NCBI GenBank assembly: GCA_965115835.1
Contig: OZ220471.1
Coordinates: forward strand, 496,001-560,000
Length of the DNA stretch: 64,000 nt
Source: Foliamicus sp965115835
GTDB taxonomy: Bacteria; Pseudomonadota; Gammaproteobacteria; Steroidobacterales; Foliamicaceae
Reading direction: 5' to 3'
Shown here: piece by piece, positions 34,382-42,607 of the stretch
How the letters are laid out: the number at the start of each line of letters is the position of its first letter
Position numbering within the stretch: the stretch's first letter is position 1
Notes under the pieces: model-generated
Told to the model about the DNA's origin: nothing
What the model saw: the letters and a program-made list of their open reading frames with translations, nothing else
Database searches by the model: none
Program-made: the position numbers and the translations under genes

Positions 34382-35170
34382 ATGACAATCGACGTAGGCG
34401 CCCTGAAATCCCTCTTGTGCGAGCGTCTCTGCGAGGAGGTGCGAGTTGAACCGCGTCCGGACGGCGCAATGCTGTTGCGAACGCACTTCGCGTTTCCGGA
34501 TGGAGACAGGTATCCAATCCACCTTTCGGAAGCGCCGTCCGGCGGGCTTCGCCTGTCCGATCGGGGGCACACGCTGATGCACATCAGTTACGACCACGAT
34601 GTGGATGTCTTCATGGACGGGACGCGGGGGATGCTCCTCGAACGCATCATGGGCGAGACCGGCCTGCAATGGGATGGAGATGGCGGGGCGCTGTGCATCG
34701 ACGCCGCGCCGGATCGACTGCCCGAGACTCTCTTCGCCTTCGGTCAGGCGCTGACCCGGGTCTACGACCTGACGCTGCTCTCGCGCTCCAGCATTGGCTC
34801 CACGTTCCATGACGATCTGGCCGATCTGCTTTTCCGCCATGTGGACGAAGCCAGGATCAAGCGCGACTTCCAGACGGATGTGCCCAATGCCGGGGCTTAT
34901 CCGGTGGACTACCGCGTTGATGGGAAAAACGAAGTTCCGCTGTTTCTCTACGGCGTACCGAATCGCGACAAGGCGCGCCTTACCACGATCATGCTGGCGC
35001 ACTTCCATCGACATGCGTTGCGCTTCGAGTCCATTCTGGTCTTCGAAGACCAGACTGCTATCCCGAGGACCGACCTCGCAAGGCTGTCGGATGTCGGCGG
35101 CGACATGATCTCGTCGCTCGCCTCGCACGAGGATCTCAACCGGAAGCTCTTCATGCGCGTTGCCGCATGA
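34382..35170 (+). CDS. DUF1828/DUF1829-like protein
   Basis: About 262 residues from the ATG at 34382 (an ATG at 34337 would add 15 residues). The N-terminal half has AMLLRTHFAFPDGDRYPIHL and LRLSDRGHTLMHISY, matching the DUF1828 pattern; the C-terminal half (DYRVDGKNEVPLFLYGVPN onward, with ESILVFED) fits DUF1829. Proteins with this pair occur sporadically in bacteria, often in mobile or defence contexts, with no known function. It sits between fabG and acpP, a place with no gene in model relatives, so it is probably an insertion. Confidence 0.7.
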   Translation: MTIDVGALKSLLCERLCEEVRVEPRPDGAMLLRTHFAFPDGDRYPIHLSEAPSGGLRLSDRGHTLMHISYDHDVDVFMDGTRGMLLERIMGETGLQWDGDGGALCIDAAPDRLPETLFAFGQALTRVYDLTLLSRSSIGSTFHDDLADLLFRHVDEARIKRDFQTDVPNAGAYPVDYRVDGKNEVPLFLYGVPNRDKARLTTIMLAHFHRHALRFESILVFEDQTAIPRTDLARLSDVGGDMISSLASHEDLNRKLFMRVAA

Positions 35171-35281
35171 TCAACCGCGATGTTTGCTTGCAAATGGAGA
35201 GCGCAGCGAAACAGTATGGGATATTCCTGCCTTGCGTGGGAATCAGCCTGAAATTGCCGACTGTTGCCGCACGAAAATCGC

Positions 35282-35311
35282 TTGACATGTCGGCGGTCAC
35301 GCCAACATGAT
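35282..35311 (+). promoter_or_regulatory. Promoter of the small coiled-coil gene, with palindrome
   Basis: A consensus TTGACA at 35282-35287 is followed after 18 bases by CATGAT (35306-35311). The -35 is part of the 8-bp palindrome GACATGTC (35284-35291), a possible operator. This is one of the few canonical -35 boxes noticed in the window. Confidence 0.45.
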
Positions 35312-35345
35312 GCAGCATCCGCATTCCGACAAGGAGGAAAGGAAA

Positions 35346-35618
35346 ATGACAACCGGAAAACTCAATGGAAGCATCGACCTGCTGGCGAAAGCCATGCGTG
35401 ATGTCTTCAAGGAAAGTCTTGAGGCCGGGCTGGTTCCCGTGCGAAAAGATATCAATGACATGCGCGAGAACATTGACGATCTGCGGGAAAACATGGAGAG
35501 CATGGAAAATCGGCTCGCCGGGCAAATCAAGACCACGAACGAGAATGTGCAGGCGCAGCTCGCTCAGCATCGCAAGGACATTGCAGCGGACGTAAAAAAA
35601 CTGCTTGCCGGGCGTTAG
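35346..35618 (+). CDS. Small coiled-coil protein
   Basis: 90 residues from the ATG at 35346, chosen for the very strong ribosome-binding site AAGGAGGAAAGG just upstream. The sequence is almost entirely helical and charged; from about residue 38 the pattern INDMRENIDDLRENMESMEN shows heptad spacing, so a coiled-coil oligomer is predicted. No signal peptide, membrane segment or enzyme motif. It follows the DUF1828/1829-like gene by 175 bases and has its own promoter. Family not recognised; a regulatory or antitoxin-like partner is conceivable but unsupported. Confidence 0.7.
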   Translation: MTTGKLNGSIDLLAKAMRDVFKESLEAGLVPVRKDINDMRENIDDLRENMESMENRLAGQIKTTNENVQAQLAQHRKDIAADVKKLLAGR

Positions 35619-35661
35619 GCGATCAACTCCCGGCGTCATCAGCCGCCTGCCTGCCAGACCA

Positions 35662-35756
35662 GCGGCCCCATCCTGCATCCGCTAGTCCGGGTCGCAATGG
35701 CCCAAGTCCAACCACGGTAAAGGCGGCCACATCCTGCATCCGTTCGTCCGGGGCGC
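35662..35756. repeat. Imperfect 34-bp direct repeat, 61-bp spacing
   Basis: Copies begin at 35662 and 35723. The shared core CATCCTGCATCCG is identical, followed by related GTCCGGG and CGC blocks. The region between the coiled-coil gene and the tiny ORF holds no other gene. Confidence 0.6.
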
Positions 35757-35818
35757 GACCCCGCCGTTTGCGCTTGCCGGCTATACTTGACAGGGAAACC
35801 GACTACAGGGGAACTCCG

Positions 35819-35962
35819 ATGCGACATCTATTCAAGTTTTTCTCGATCCTGGCAGCCATCATGGCGTTCGGTCGCGGCGGGCCTGCCGGTCTGGCGCGGA
35901 ATCAGGCGCGGCGTCATGCCGTGCGCGGCGTTTCGCGGGGAATGCGCAAGTGGGGGTTGTAA
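35819..35962 (+). CDS. Possible 47-residue hydrophobic/basic small protein
   Basis: ATG at 35819 preceded by AGGGGAACTCC and a TATACT element at 35782-35787. The product has a short hydrophobic N-terminus (LFKFFSILAAIMAFG) and then a strongly basic C-terminus (about nine Arg plus Lys in the last 25). This could be a small membrane-associated protein. No homologue is recognised; translation is unproven. Confidence 0.35.
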   Translation: MRHLFKFFSILAAIMAFGRGGPAGLARNQARRHAVRGVSRGMRKWGL

Positions 35963-36073
35963 GCGCGGGAGTCCGCTTGCCGCTTTGCGAATACGGGATA
36001 GTCGAGCCCCACGCTGTCTCCTGTGCAGTGAACCCGTAACCCGTACAGGGCGTTCCCCACGCTTCTTATTCCG

Positions 36074-36079
36074 TTAAAA
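36074..36079 (+). promoter_or_regulatory. -10-like element upstream of acpP
   Basis: TAAAAT in an AT-enriched stretch, 56 bases before the acpP ATG. It would let acpP-fabF be expressed independently of fabG. Confidence 0.4.
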
Positions 36080-36134
36080 TAGACGCTTGTCGATTTTCGA
36101 TCGGGTTCGCCCGGCAACTGGGGGCTTGGAATTT

Positions 36135-36374
36135 ATGAGCAAGGTGGAACAGCAGATCAAGGCGATCATCGCAGAGCAACTTGGCGTTGCCGAATCCAGC
36201 ATCACGAATGAATCTTCGTTCGTGGACGATCTGGGCGCCGATTCGCTTGATACTGTGGAGTTGGTCATGGCGCTCGAAGAAGAGTTCGAGACCGAAATCC
36301 CCGACGAGAACGCCGAGCGCATCACCACCGTTCAGGAAGCAATCGACTTCATTACAGCCCGCCTTGAAGACTAG
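36135..36374 (+). CDS. acpP: Acyl carrier protein
   Basis: 79 residues from the ATG at 36135. The phosphopantetheine attachment Ser lies in the classical motif GADSLDTVELVMALEEEF; the protein is acidic throughout and ends in the usual ITARLED-type helix. It carries growing acyl chains in type II fatty acid synthesis. fabF follows after 42 bases. Confidence 0.97.
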   Translation: MSKVEQQIKAIIAEQLGVAESSITNESSFVDDLGADSLDTVELVMALEEEFETEIPDENAERITTVQEAIDFITARLED

Positions 36375-36416
36375 CCGGATCGGTTCGTCCGGTTCCGGTG
36401 GCCGGGCCACCCTGAC

Positions 36417-37661
36417 ATGAAAGGGCGTCGCGTGGTGGTGACGGGCTGCGGCGCGATCACGCCGGTGGGCAACGACGCCGAAACGGCATGGCGTTCGGCA
36501 GTGGAGGGCAACAGCGGCATTACGGCGCATCAGGAGTTGCCGAACATCGAAAAGTTTCCGTCGCGAATCGCGGGCCTGATTCGCGACTTCGACCCCGGCG
36601 AGTACATGGATGCCCGCGAGGTGCGCAGGTTCGATGCTTTCAACCATTACGGGGTCGCGGCGGGCGTTCAGGCGCTGCATTCCTCCGGTCTTTCCATTGA
36701 TGAATCGAACGCGGATCGCGTGAGCGTCTGCCTGGGTTCGGGGATTGGCGGCATCCGCACCATCGAGGCCGCCTATCACCGTTACCAAGAACAGAACAAT
36801 CCGAGGCGGATCTCGCCTTTTCTGGTGCCGGGTATCATCGTGAACATGCCCGCGGGGCTGTTGTCCATACAAATCGGAGCGCGCGGTCCGAACATCGCGG
36901 TGGCCACCGCCTGCTCCACCTCGACGCACTCCATCGGCCTCGGCGCCCGCTCCATCGCCTACGGAGAAACTGACGCCTGTCTGGCCGGGGGCGCCGAGCA
37001 CTGTATCGCGTACCTGGGCATTGGCGGCTTTTCGTCCGCTCGCGCATTGTCCCTGCGCAACGACGAACCGGAACGCGCCAGCCGCCCCTGGGACCGGGAT
37101 CGGGACGGCTTCGTGCTCGCCAGCGGCGCCGTGTGCCTGATGCTTGAGGAGTACGAGCACGCGCGACGAAGGGGGGGCGGGATTCTTGCCGAAGTGAGCG
37201 GCTTCGGTATGAGCAGCGACGCCTATCACATCACCGCTCCGGCGGAAGACGGCGCCGGGGCGGCTTCGTGCATGCGGGCCGCACTGAACGATGCCGGGCT
37301 GAATCCGGAGGATGTGAACTACATCAACGCACATGCCACATCCACCCCGCTGGGCGATCAGGTGGAAGTCAAGGCCATCAAGGATGTATTCGGCGATCAC
37401 GCACGGCAGGTCGCCATCAGTTCGACCAAGTCGATGACCGGGCATTTGCTGGGCGCGGCAGGCGCGCTTGAAGCGCTTTACTGCATTCTGGCGATCCGCG
37501 ACGGCGTGGCGCCGCCCACCATCAACCTGGACAATCCGGACGAGGGATGCGATCTGGATTTCGTTCCCCATACGGCACGGAACATGGCAATCGATGTGGC
37601 CATGAGTAATTCGTTCGGCTTTGGCGGAACCAACGGCTGCCTGATATTCAGCCGGGTCTGA
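36417..37661 (+). CDS. fabF: 3-oxoacyl-ACP synthase II
   Basis: 414 residues, standard KAS II length. Starts KGRRVVVTGCGAITPVG after Met. The catalytic Cys is in VATACSTSTHSIG, and the two His are in YINAHATSTPLGD and SSTKSMTGHLLGAAGALE; the C-terminal SFGFGGTNG loop is intact. It elongates acyl-ACP by condensation with malonyl-ACP. The stop overlaps the mltG start by one base; pabC, often between fabF and mltG, is absent. Confidence 0.97.
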   Translation: MKGRRVVVTGCGAITPVGNDAETAWRSAVEGNSGITAHQELPNIEKFPSRIAGLIRDFDPGEYMDAREVRRFDAFNHYGVAAGVQALHSSGLSIDESNADRVSVCLGSGIGGIRTIEAAYHRYQEQNNPRRISPFLVPGIIVNMPAGLLSIQIGARGPNIAVATACSTSTHSIGLGARSIAYGETDACLAGGAEHCIAYLGIGGFSSARALSLRNDEPERASRPWDRDRDGFVLASGAVCLMLEEYEHARRRGGGILAEVSGFGMSSDAYHITAPAEDGAGAASCMRAALNDAGLNPEDVNYINAHATSTPLGDQVEVKAIKDVFGDHARQVAISSTKSMTGHLLGAAGALEALYCILAIRDGVAPPTINLDNPDEGCDLDFVPHTARNMAIDVAMSNSFGFGGTNGCLIFSRV

Positions 37662-38749
37662 TGGCCCCCGGGTCCAAGCCGGGCCTGGCCGTCGCGGCAG
37701 CGGCTCCGTTGCTGGCGCTGGCAGGACTGTTCGCAGTCCGGCTGGCGCTGGAGAGCCCTCTGGCAAGGGGTTCCGCCAACCGGGTCTTTGTCGTCGAGCC
37801 CGGCGATTCGCTCGACAGGGTGGCCGAAGGCTTGGGGGAGCGCGAGATTCTTGCGCAACCATGGCTTTTCAAACTGGCTGCTTTCCTGTCCGGGTCGACG
37901 GATCGGATCCAGGCCGGCGAATACCGGATCGAGGCGGACGACACGCACCGGCTTCTGCTTGAGCGCATGGTGCGCGGCGATGTCGTGCAGCATTACTTCA
38001 CCATCATCGAAGGGTGGACGGTCAGGGAGCTTCTCAAGGCGCTGGGCGCCGAGGAACTATTGGTTTCCACGCTCCGGTCGCGCAACGCGCAGGAGCTGGC
38101 GGAAGAACTGAACCTCGGGCGCCCGCACGCCGAGGGGTTGTTTTTTCCGGACACCTATGCCTATACGCGCGGAGGAACGGATACCGAACTGCTCTTGCGC
38201 GCCCACACCCTGATGGAGAAAAAGCTGCTCGCCGCATGGGCTGATCGGGCCTCCGACCTGCCGCTTGACGATTCGTACGAGGCGCTCATCCTCGCCTCGA
38301 TCGTGGAGCGTGAGACAGCCATCGACGCCGAGCGCCCCATCATTGCCGGAGTGCTGGCGCGAAGGCTCCGCAAGAGGATGCGGCTGCAGGTTGATCCCAC
38401 CGTGATCTACGGTCTTGGCGACGCCTATGCAGGGGACATTACCCGCGCGCATCTGCGCGACCACACGCCATATAACACCTATACCCGCCATGGGCTTCCG
38501 CCGACCCCCATTTCCCTGCCCGGCGAGGCGTCGCTGCGCGCCGCGACGCAACCCCGGCGCGGGAGCTCCCTGTACTATGTCGCCTCCGCCAACCTGGACG
38601 GCAGTCATGTCTTTACCGATACCCTGGCCGATCACAACGCCGCGGTGTCCTTGCTGGTGCAAACCCGCCGTGCGCCGGAGAGCAAGCCGGAAGCACGCGA
38701 TGCGCCCCGGGACCAGACCGTCCAGGCCGCCAACCCGGGTTCGGGATGA
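37661..38749 (+). CDS. mltG: Endolytic murein transglycosylase MltG
   Basis: 362 residues. One N-terminal membrane helix (VAAAAPLLALAGLFAVRLAL), then a LysM-like subdomain (FVVEPGDSLDRVAEGLGE) and the YceG catalytic domain: HYFTIIEGWTVRELL, LFFPDTYAY, the catalytic Glu in LASIVERETAI, and RLQVDPTVIYGLG. The C-terminal GSSLYYVASANLDGSHVFT is also family-typical. MltG cleaves nascent glycan strands and sets their length. ATGA overlap with tmk. Confidence 0.95.
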   Translation: MAPGSKPGLAVAAAAPLLALAGLFAVRLALESPLARGSANRVFVVEPGDSLDRVAEGLGEREILAQPWLFKLAAFLSGSTDRIQAGEYRIEADDTHRLLLERMVRGDVVQHYFTIIEGWTVRELLKALGAEELLVSTLRSRNAQELAEELNLGRPHAEGLFFPDTYAYTRGGTDTELLLRAHTLMEKKLLAAWADRASDLPLDDSYEALILASIVERETAIDAERPIIAGVLARRLRKRMRLQVDPTVIYGLGDAYAGDITRAHLRDHTPYNTYTRHGLPPTPISLPGEASLRAATQPRRGSSLYYVASANLDGSHVFTDTLADHNAAVSLLVQTRRAPESKPEARDAPRDQTVQAANPGSG

Positions 38750-39375
38750 ACCCGGGCCGCTTCATAGTCCTCGAGGGCATCGAAGGAGCCGGCAAGTCCA
38801 CCCACACGGTGTTTCTGGCGGACTGGCTCAGGGAAAACGGACGGGAAGTAGTTACCGCGCGCGAACCGGGCGGCACCGCGCTCGGAGAACAGCTGCGCGC
38901 CATCCTGCTCGATCCCGGAAGGGCGGCCATGCTCCCGCAGGCCGAACTGCTGCTGATGTTTGCGGCCCGCAGCGCGTCGATACACGAAGTCATCCGCCCG
39001 GCGCTGGAACGCGGCGCCTGGGTGGTGTGCGACCGCTTCGTGGACTCGAGTTACGCCTACCAGTCGGCCGGTCGGGGAGTGCCTGCCGAACAGGTGCAGG
39101 CGCTGGACCGGCAAGTCGTGGGCAAGCTGCAGGCGGATCTGACCCTCATTCTCGATGCGCCGCCCGAATTGAGCCTGTCGCGCAAGGCGGCGCCGGGCGG
39201 CAAGGACTGCTTCGAGCGGGAGGAACAGACATTCTTCGAACGGGCGCGCGCCGGCTACCTGGAGCGAGCCGTGGCGGGTGGCCGCCGCTACCTTGTCGTG
39301 GATGCTTCCAGACCACTGGGGGAGGTGCGCCATGTGCTGATGCAAGCCGCCCGCAGGCTGTTCCGGGAAACGTGA
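38746..39375 (+). CDS. tmk: Thymidylate kinase
   Basis: 209 residues. Walker A GIEGAGKST at residues 10-18, the DR(F/Y) segment VVCDRFVDSSYAYQ, and the lid region with FEREEQTFFERARAGYLE. It phosphorylates dTMP to dTDP. Translationally coupled to mltG and, through a GTGA overlap, to a possible 31-residue small membrane ORF before holB. Confidence 0.97.
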   Translation: MNPGRFIVLEGIEGAGKSTHTVFLADWLRENGREVVTAREPGGTALGEQLRAILLDPGRAAMLPQAELLLMFAARSASIHEVIRPALERGAWVVCDRFVDSSYAYQSAGRGVPAEQVQALDRQVVGKLQADLTLILDAPPELSLSRKAAPGGKDCFEREEQTFFERARAGYLERAVAGGRRYLVVDASRPLGEVRHVLMQAARRLFRET

Positions 39376-39467
39376 AGCAAATTGTTCTTTTCTTGTTCAT
39401 GCTATTGATATTATTGAATTATCAGATGCGGATGACCCGTTGCGCCCCGGTGCAGGATGGCGGGTAG
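39372..39467 (+). CDS. Possible 31-residue single-span membrane peptide between tmk and holB
   Basis: A GTG at 39372 overlaps the tmk stop in the same GTGA manner used by several real genes here. It opens a frame ending at 39467, 11 bases into holB. The peptide has a Lys-Gln start, a 15-residue hydrophobic span (IVLFLFMLLILLNY) and a short polar tail. The DNA is markedly AT-rich compared with both neighbours. It could be a genuine small membrane protein or a translational bridge from tmk to holB; unproven. Confidence 0.35.
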   Translation: MKQIVLFLFMLLILLNYQMRMTRCAPVQDGG

Positions 39468-40428
39468 CGCAAACGCAACGGGCTTGCCATGGCTGGCGGG
39501 GCTGGAATCGGATCTGGATGCCCAGGCGAAGGCAGGGCAGCTGGCCCATGCACTGCTGATTTACGGCGAGCGGGGCAGTGGAAAACGGCGCTTGAGCGCC
39601 TGGCTTGCGCAACGCCTGTTGAACAGCAACCGTCCCGCGTGGCCGGCGGAGTCCGCGCCGGAAACCACCCTGCATCCCAACCTGCATCCGGCCGTGCCGG
39701 AGGAGGGTAAATCGCTGCCGGTGGAGCGCATCCGCGAACTGATCGACTTCATGCTGATGAGCGCCTATGGCGGCGGCGCGCGGGTCGCCGTGATCTGCCC
39801 GGCGGAATCGATGAGGCGTTCGGCTGCAAACAGCCTGCTCAAGATACTGGAGGAACCGCAACCGGACAGCTATCTGCTTTTGGTGGCGGAAAACATCCAG
39901 GCGCTGCCGGCTACCATCATCAGCCGCTGCCGCCTGGTGAGAGTGCCCGGCGCAGGCCAGAATGCTGCGCTGGCCTGGTTGTCGCAGCAATCGAACACCG
40001 TGGACTGGCGCAATGCGATGCGGCTCGCCGGCGGTGGCCCCCTGTGGGCGCAGGAACTGCATGCGCAGGGGCTGGATGCCCGGGCGCAGGCCATGAGCGC
40101 CCAGTTGGGGGCGCTCGAAAAACGCCGGACCACACCGGTGGAAGTGGCGCGCAACTGGAAGGATCTGCCGCTGCGATTCTGTTGCGATTTCCTGTTCCGC
40201 TGCGCGTTCCGGCGCGCCCGGGACTGGATGTCGGCGCAAAATAATCCGTACAGGCAGAGACTTTTGCGGTTGCCGGAAGAGGCCCGGGAAGAGATGATTC
40301 GGCGAAGTTTCGTTCACCTGGATACCATCATGGAGTGCCGTCACTCGGAGCGCTTCAGTGTGAATACCGAACTGGCCCTGGCAGCGCTGCTGCAGAGCTG
40401 GTTCGGGGGCTTTTGCGCTCCGGCATGA
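39457..40428 (+). CDS. holB: DNA polymerase III subunit delta'
   Basis: 323 residues. Clamp-loader AAA+ layout: LAHALLIYGERGSGKRRLSA (a degenerate P-loop with Arg where Thr/Ser is needed, as expected of the non-hydrolysing delta' subunit), ARVAVICPAESMRRSAANSL, LLKILEEPQPDSYLLLVAE and the SRC motif TIISRCRLV. The zinc-binding Cys cluster that normally sits between the P-loop and the ESM-like segment is missing; no Cys lies in that part. The position after tmk and before pilZ is standard. Confidence 0.93.
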   Translation: MAGSANATGLPWLAGLESDLDAQAKAGQLAHALLIYGERGSGKRRLSAWLAQRLLNSNRPAWPAESAPETTLHPNLHPAVPEEGKSLPVERIRELIDFMLMSAYGGGARVAVICPAESMRRSAANSLLKILEEPQPDSYLLLVAENIQALPATIISRCRLVRVPGAGQNAALAWLSQQSNTVDWRNAMRLAGGGPLWAQELHAQGLDARAQAMSAQLGALEKRRTTPVEVARNWKDLPLRFCCDFLFRCAFRRARDWMSAQNNPYRQRLLRLPEEAREEMIRRSFVHLDTIMECRHSERFSVNTELALAALLQSWFGGFCAPA

Positions 40429-40762
40429 AGGTTCCGGGGTTCTACTCGCTGGTACTGGACGACTCGGATTCCATTGCCAATGCCTGGATCCCGTTTCTGG
40501 TTCCCGCGGCCTGTGGGTCCTTGCCCGGCGGGAGCATGTGCTCGGCGAAGAGGTGGTGTTGCTGGTGCAGCTGCCGGACGGGTCCAGGCACAGCGTGACG
40601 GGCCGGGTGGCCTGGCTCGGCGTCAGCGATGTGTCCCGAGGCTCTCGCCGCAAGGCCGGAATTGTGCTGGAGGGCGCCGAGGGGTCCGAGCTTGCAGCAC
40701 ACTTGAGGCAGCTTGCCGGCGCCGGCATCGATCCCGCCGAAGCGCTCCTGTCCTGTTCCTGA
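40425..40762 (+). pseudogene. PilZ domain protein, apparent single-base frameshift
   Basis: The ATG at 40425 overlaps the holB stop (ATGA), and the first 25 residues (VPGFYSLVLDDSDSIANAW, then IPFL) match the start of the PilZ protein that normally follows holB. From about 40499 the homology continues in another frame: GLWVLARREHVLGEEVVLLV, LPDGSRHSVTGRVAWLG and RRKAGIVL. One base appears to be missing between 40494 and 40509. PilZ proteins of this locus act in type IV pilus assembly or c-di-GMP signalling. Sequencing error and true inactivation are both possible. Confidence 0.82.
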
Positions 40763-40787
40763 CCTGCCCCGGCCCCGGAAGTCGGGT

Positions 40788-42527
40788 TTATCTCCAGCCC
40801 CGGAAGTGTATGACCCTTTTCGGGGCGCCCTCGATCCGGCATTCGGGGCGCAGCGCCTCCGGTCCCAGCAGATACCAGTTCCGCCGGTGCGCGTACCCCA
40901 GCAGGACACCGGCTTCGTTCCTGAAGCACCAGCTTCGATATTCCTCCGGCGCCAGCAGCAGTCTCCCGGGGGCGTCGCTCAGCCAGGCAGCCGCATCCAG
41001 GATTTCCTGCCTGCGGTTCGACCTCAGTCGGCCAAAGTGGGTTACCGGGCGGTCGATATGCAGCAGCAGCTGGGCGCGCCAGTCGGCCATGCCCAGCTCG
41101 GCATCGTCCGGCAGGACGGCCTGCGCCGCGGCCGTGATTGTCTTTCCGGAACGGCCTTCGTCGAGCACGGGAAAGGCGCCCCAACCGAGCACCGCCCAGA
41201 AGATCACGATCACGCAGCCCGTGACCGCGGCGGCCCTGCGGCTGCCTGCTGCGAGCAAGCCGGCCAGACCCGCCGCGCTGGCCACGATAAGCAGGGGCAC
41301 GACCACCGGGTGAATGGAGTTGATCTTCAGCAGCAAGGACAGGCGGTCGGGATACAGCAGATTGAACCAGAACGGTGAGCCATCCGACAGGGAAGTGACG
41401 AGCGGGCGATCTGCGGGTGTGACTCCGTAGACCCGCAACATGGCGAACAACAGTACCAGAAGAACCGCCATCATTCCGATCCGGAGAGTGCGCCGGCAAT
41501 GGCTGTGCCGCAGCGCTGCGCCCAGTGCCGGACCGCAGCCGAGCGCCAGGCCGGAGATGACCGGCAGAAAGTCGGCGGCTCGTTTCGTCTGGCTGATTGA
41601 CAGCAGCAAGAGCACCCCGCCGGTCCATGCAAGCAGGCACAGCAGGGCAGGGTCGCGCCCCCTCAACCCATCCTTCCAGGCGTGGCGCATCCAGGGCAGT
41701 GTCAAGATCAGGGGAAAGCATGCCCAGGGCCCAACCTGCAGCAGGTAATACCAAAACGGCTTCAGATCGCTCCAGGATGTCGCCACCGCCTCCATGGGCC
41801 ACACCCTGAACACGGCGAGGCGGTAGGCAGCTACTGTCTCGCTCCCGGATAACCAGAGCAGGGTCAACCACAGGCCCGGGATGGCCGCAAGGACGGCCAG
41901 TCCGCCCAACCACCGCCAATCCCGAAGCGGTTGCGGTTCCAGCCATTCTCGCCGCACCGTCCAGAGCCATGGCAGGATCAGGACCAGGGGAAACAACCCG
42001 GAGACATGGATCATCAGGCCCAGACCGCAGCCGGCGCAGCCAAGCAGGAAGCATCCCCACGCAGGCCCTTGCAGAAGGTGGCGCGCCAGACCGTAGAGCC
42101 CAAGCACGATCAGGAAGCACAGCAGGATATCGCCATCGCCGCCGTGCGCTTGCAGGGTAAACTGCGCACACGCCAAAAGGGCGGCGCCGGACCAGAAGGC
42201 TGCCGAATCGCCCCACAGCCGCCTGGCCAGATCCCAGGTGAGCCAGAGGATGCCGAAGGCCGACAGGAGCGATGGCAGGAGGAAGCCGGCGCGCAAACCG
42301 AAAAGTCCCTGAAAAAGCGCCAGAATCCACAAGTACAGGGGACCGTGATCCGCGAACAGCTCGCTGGCCAGGGTAGGTGCGAGCCAGTTGCCGTAACGGA
42401 GCATTTCCGCCGCAGCCAGCGCGTAGCCCGGCTCGTTCGGAGGCCACGGGTCGCGCAACCCGAAGCCTGCCGTGAATATCAGGAAGGCGGCGCCGAACAG
42501 GATCGGCAGACGGAGGCGGTCTCGCAT
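40788..42527 (-). CDS. ArnT-like (GT39 family) membrane glycosyltransferase
   Basis: 579 residues from the ATG at 42527. About eleven to twelve hydrophobic segments; the N-terminal periplasmic loop contains NEPGYALAAAEML and, after the next segment, ADHGPLYLWILAL, the acidic-loop layout of ArnT/PMT-type enzymes that use polyprenyl-phosphate sugars. A further loop TKRAADFLPVISG and a C-terminal periplasmic domain of about 140 residues follow. Lipid A or protein glycosylation are possible acceptors; not determinable. It is convergent with pilZ and divergent from the ferredoxin reductase. Confidence 0.82.
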   Translation of the reverse strand: MRDRLRLPILFGAAFLIFTAGFGLRDPWPPNEPGYALAAAEMLRYGNWLAPTLASELFADHGPLYLWILALFQGLFGLRAGFLLPSLLSAFGILWLTWDLARRLWGDSAAFWSGAALLACAQFTLQAHGGDGDILLCFLIVLGLYGLARHLLQGPAWGCFLLGCAGCGLGLMIHVSGLFPLVLILPWLWTVRREWLEPQPLRDWRWLGGLAVLAAIPGLWLTLLWLSGSETVAAYRLAVFRVWPMEAVATSWSDLKPFWYYLLQVGPWACFPLILTLPWMRHAWKDGLRGRDPALLCLLAWTGGVLLLLSISQTKRAADFLPVISGLALGCGPALGAALRHSHCRRTLRIGMMAVLLVLLFAMLRVYGVTPADRPLVTSLSDGSPFWFNLLYPDRLSLLLKINSIHPVVVPLLIVASAAGLAGLLAAGSRRAAAVTGCVIVIFWAVLGWGAFPVLDEGRSGKTITAAAQAVLPDDAELGMADWRAQLLLHIDRPVTHFGRLRSNRRQEILDAAAWLSDAPGRLLLAPEEYRSWCFRNEAGVLLGYAHRRNWYLLGPEALRPECRIEGAPKRVIHFRGWR

Positions 42528-42558
42528 GGCGCAAGTGTATCGCCGCCCGCCGGTGCCA

Positions 42559-42564
42559 TATAAT
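42559..42564 (+). promoter_or_regulatory. -10 element upstream of ferredoxin-NADP reductase
   Basis: TATAAT, 43 bases before the ATG at 42608, in the divergent region shared with the glycosyltransferase gene. No clear -35. Confidence 0.45.
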
Positions 42565-42607
42565 GCCATCGGACTTGCATGCTGGTCGAAATGCATTCTG
42601 AAAAACC

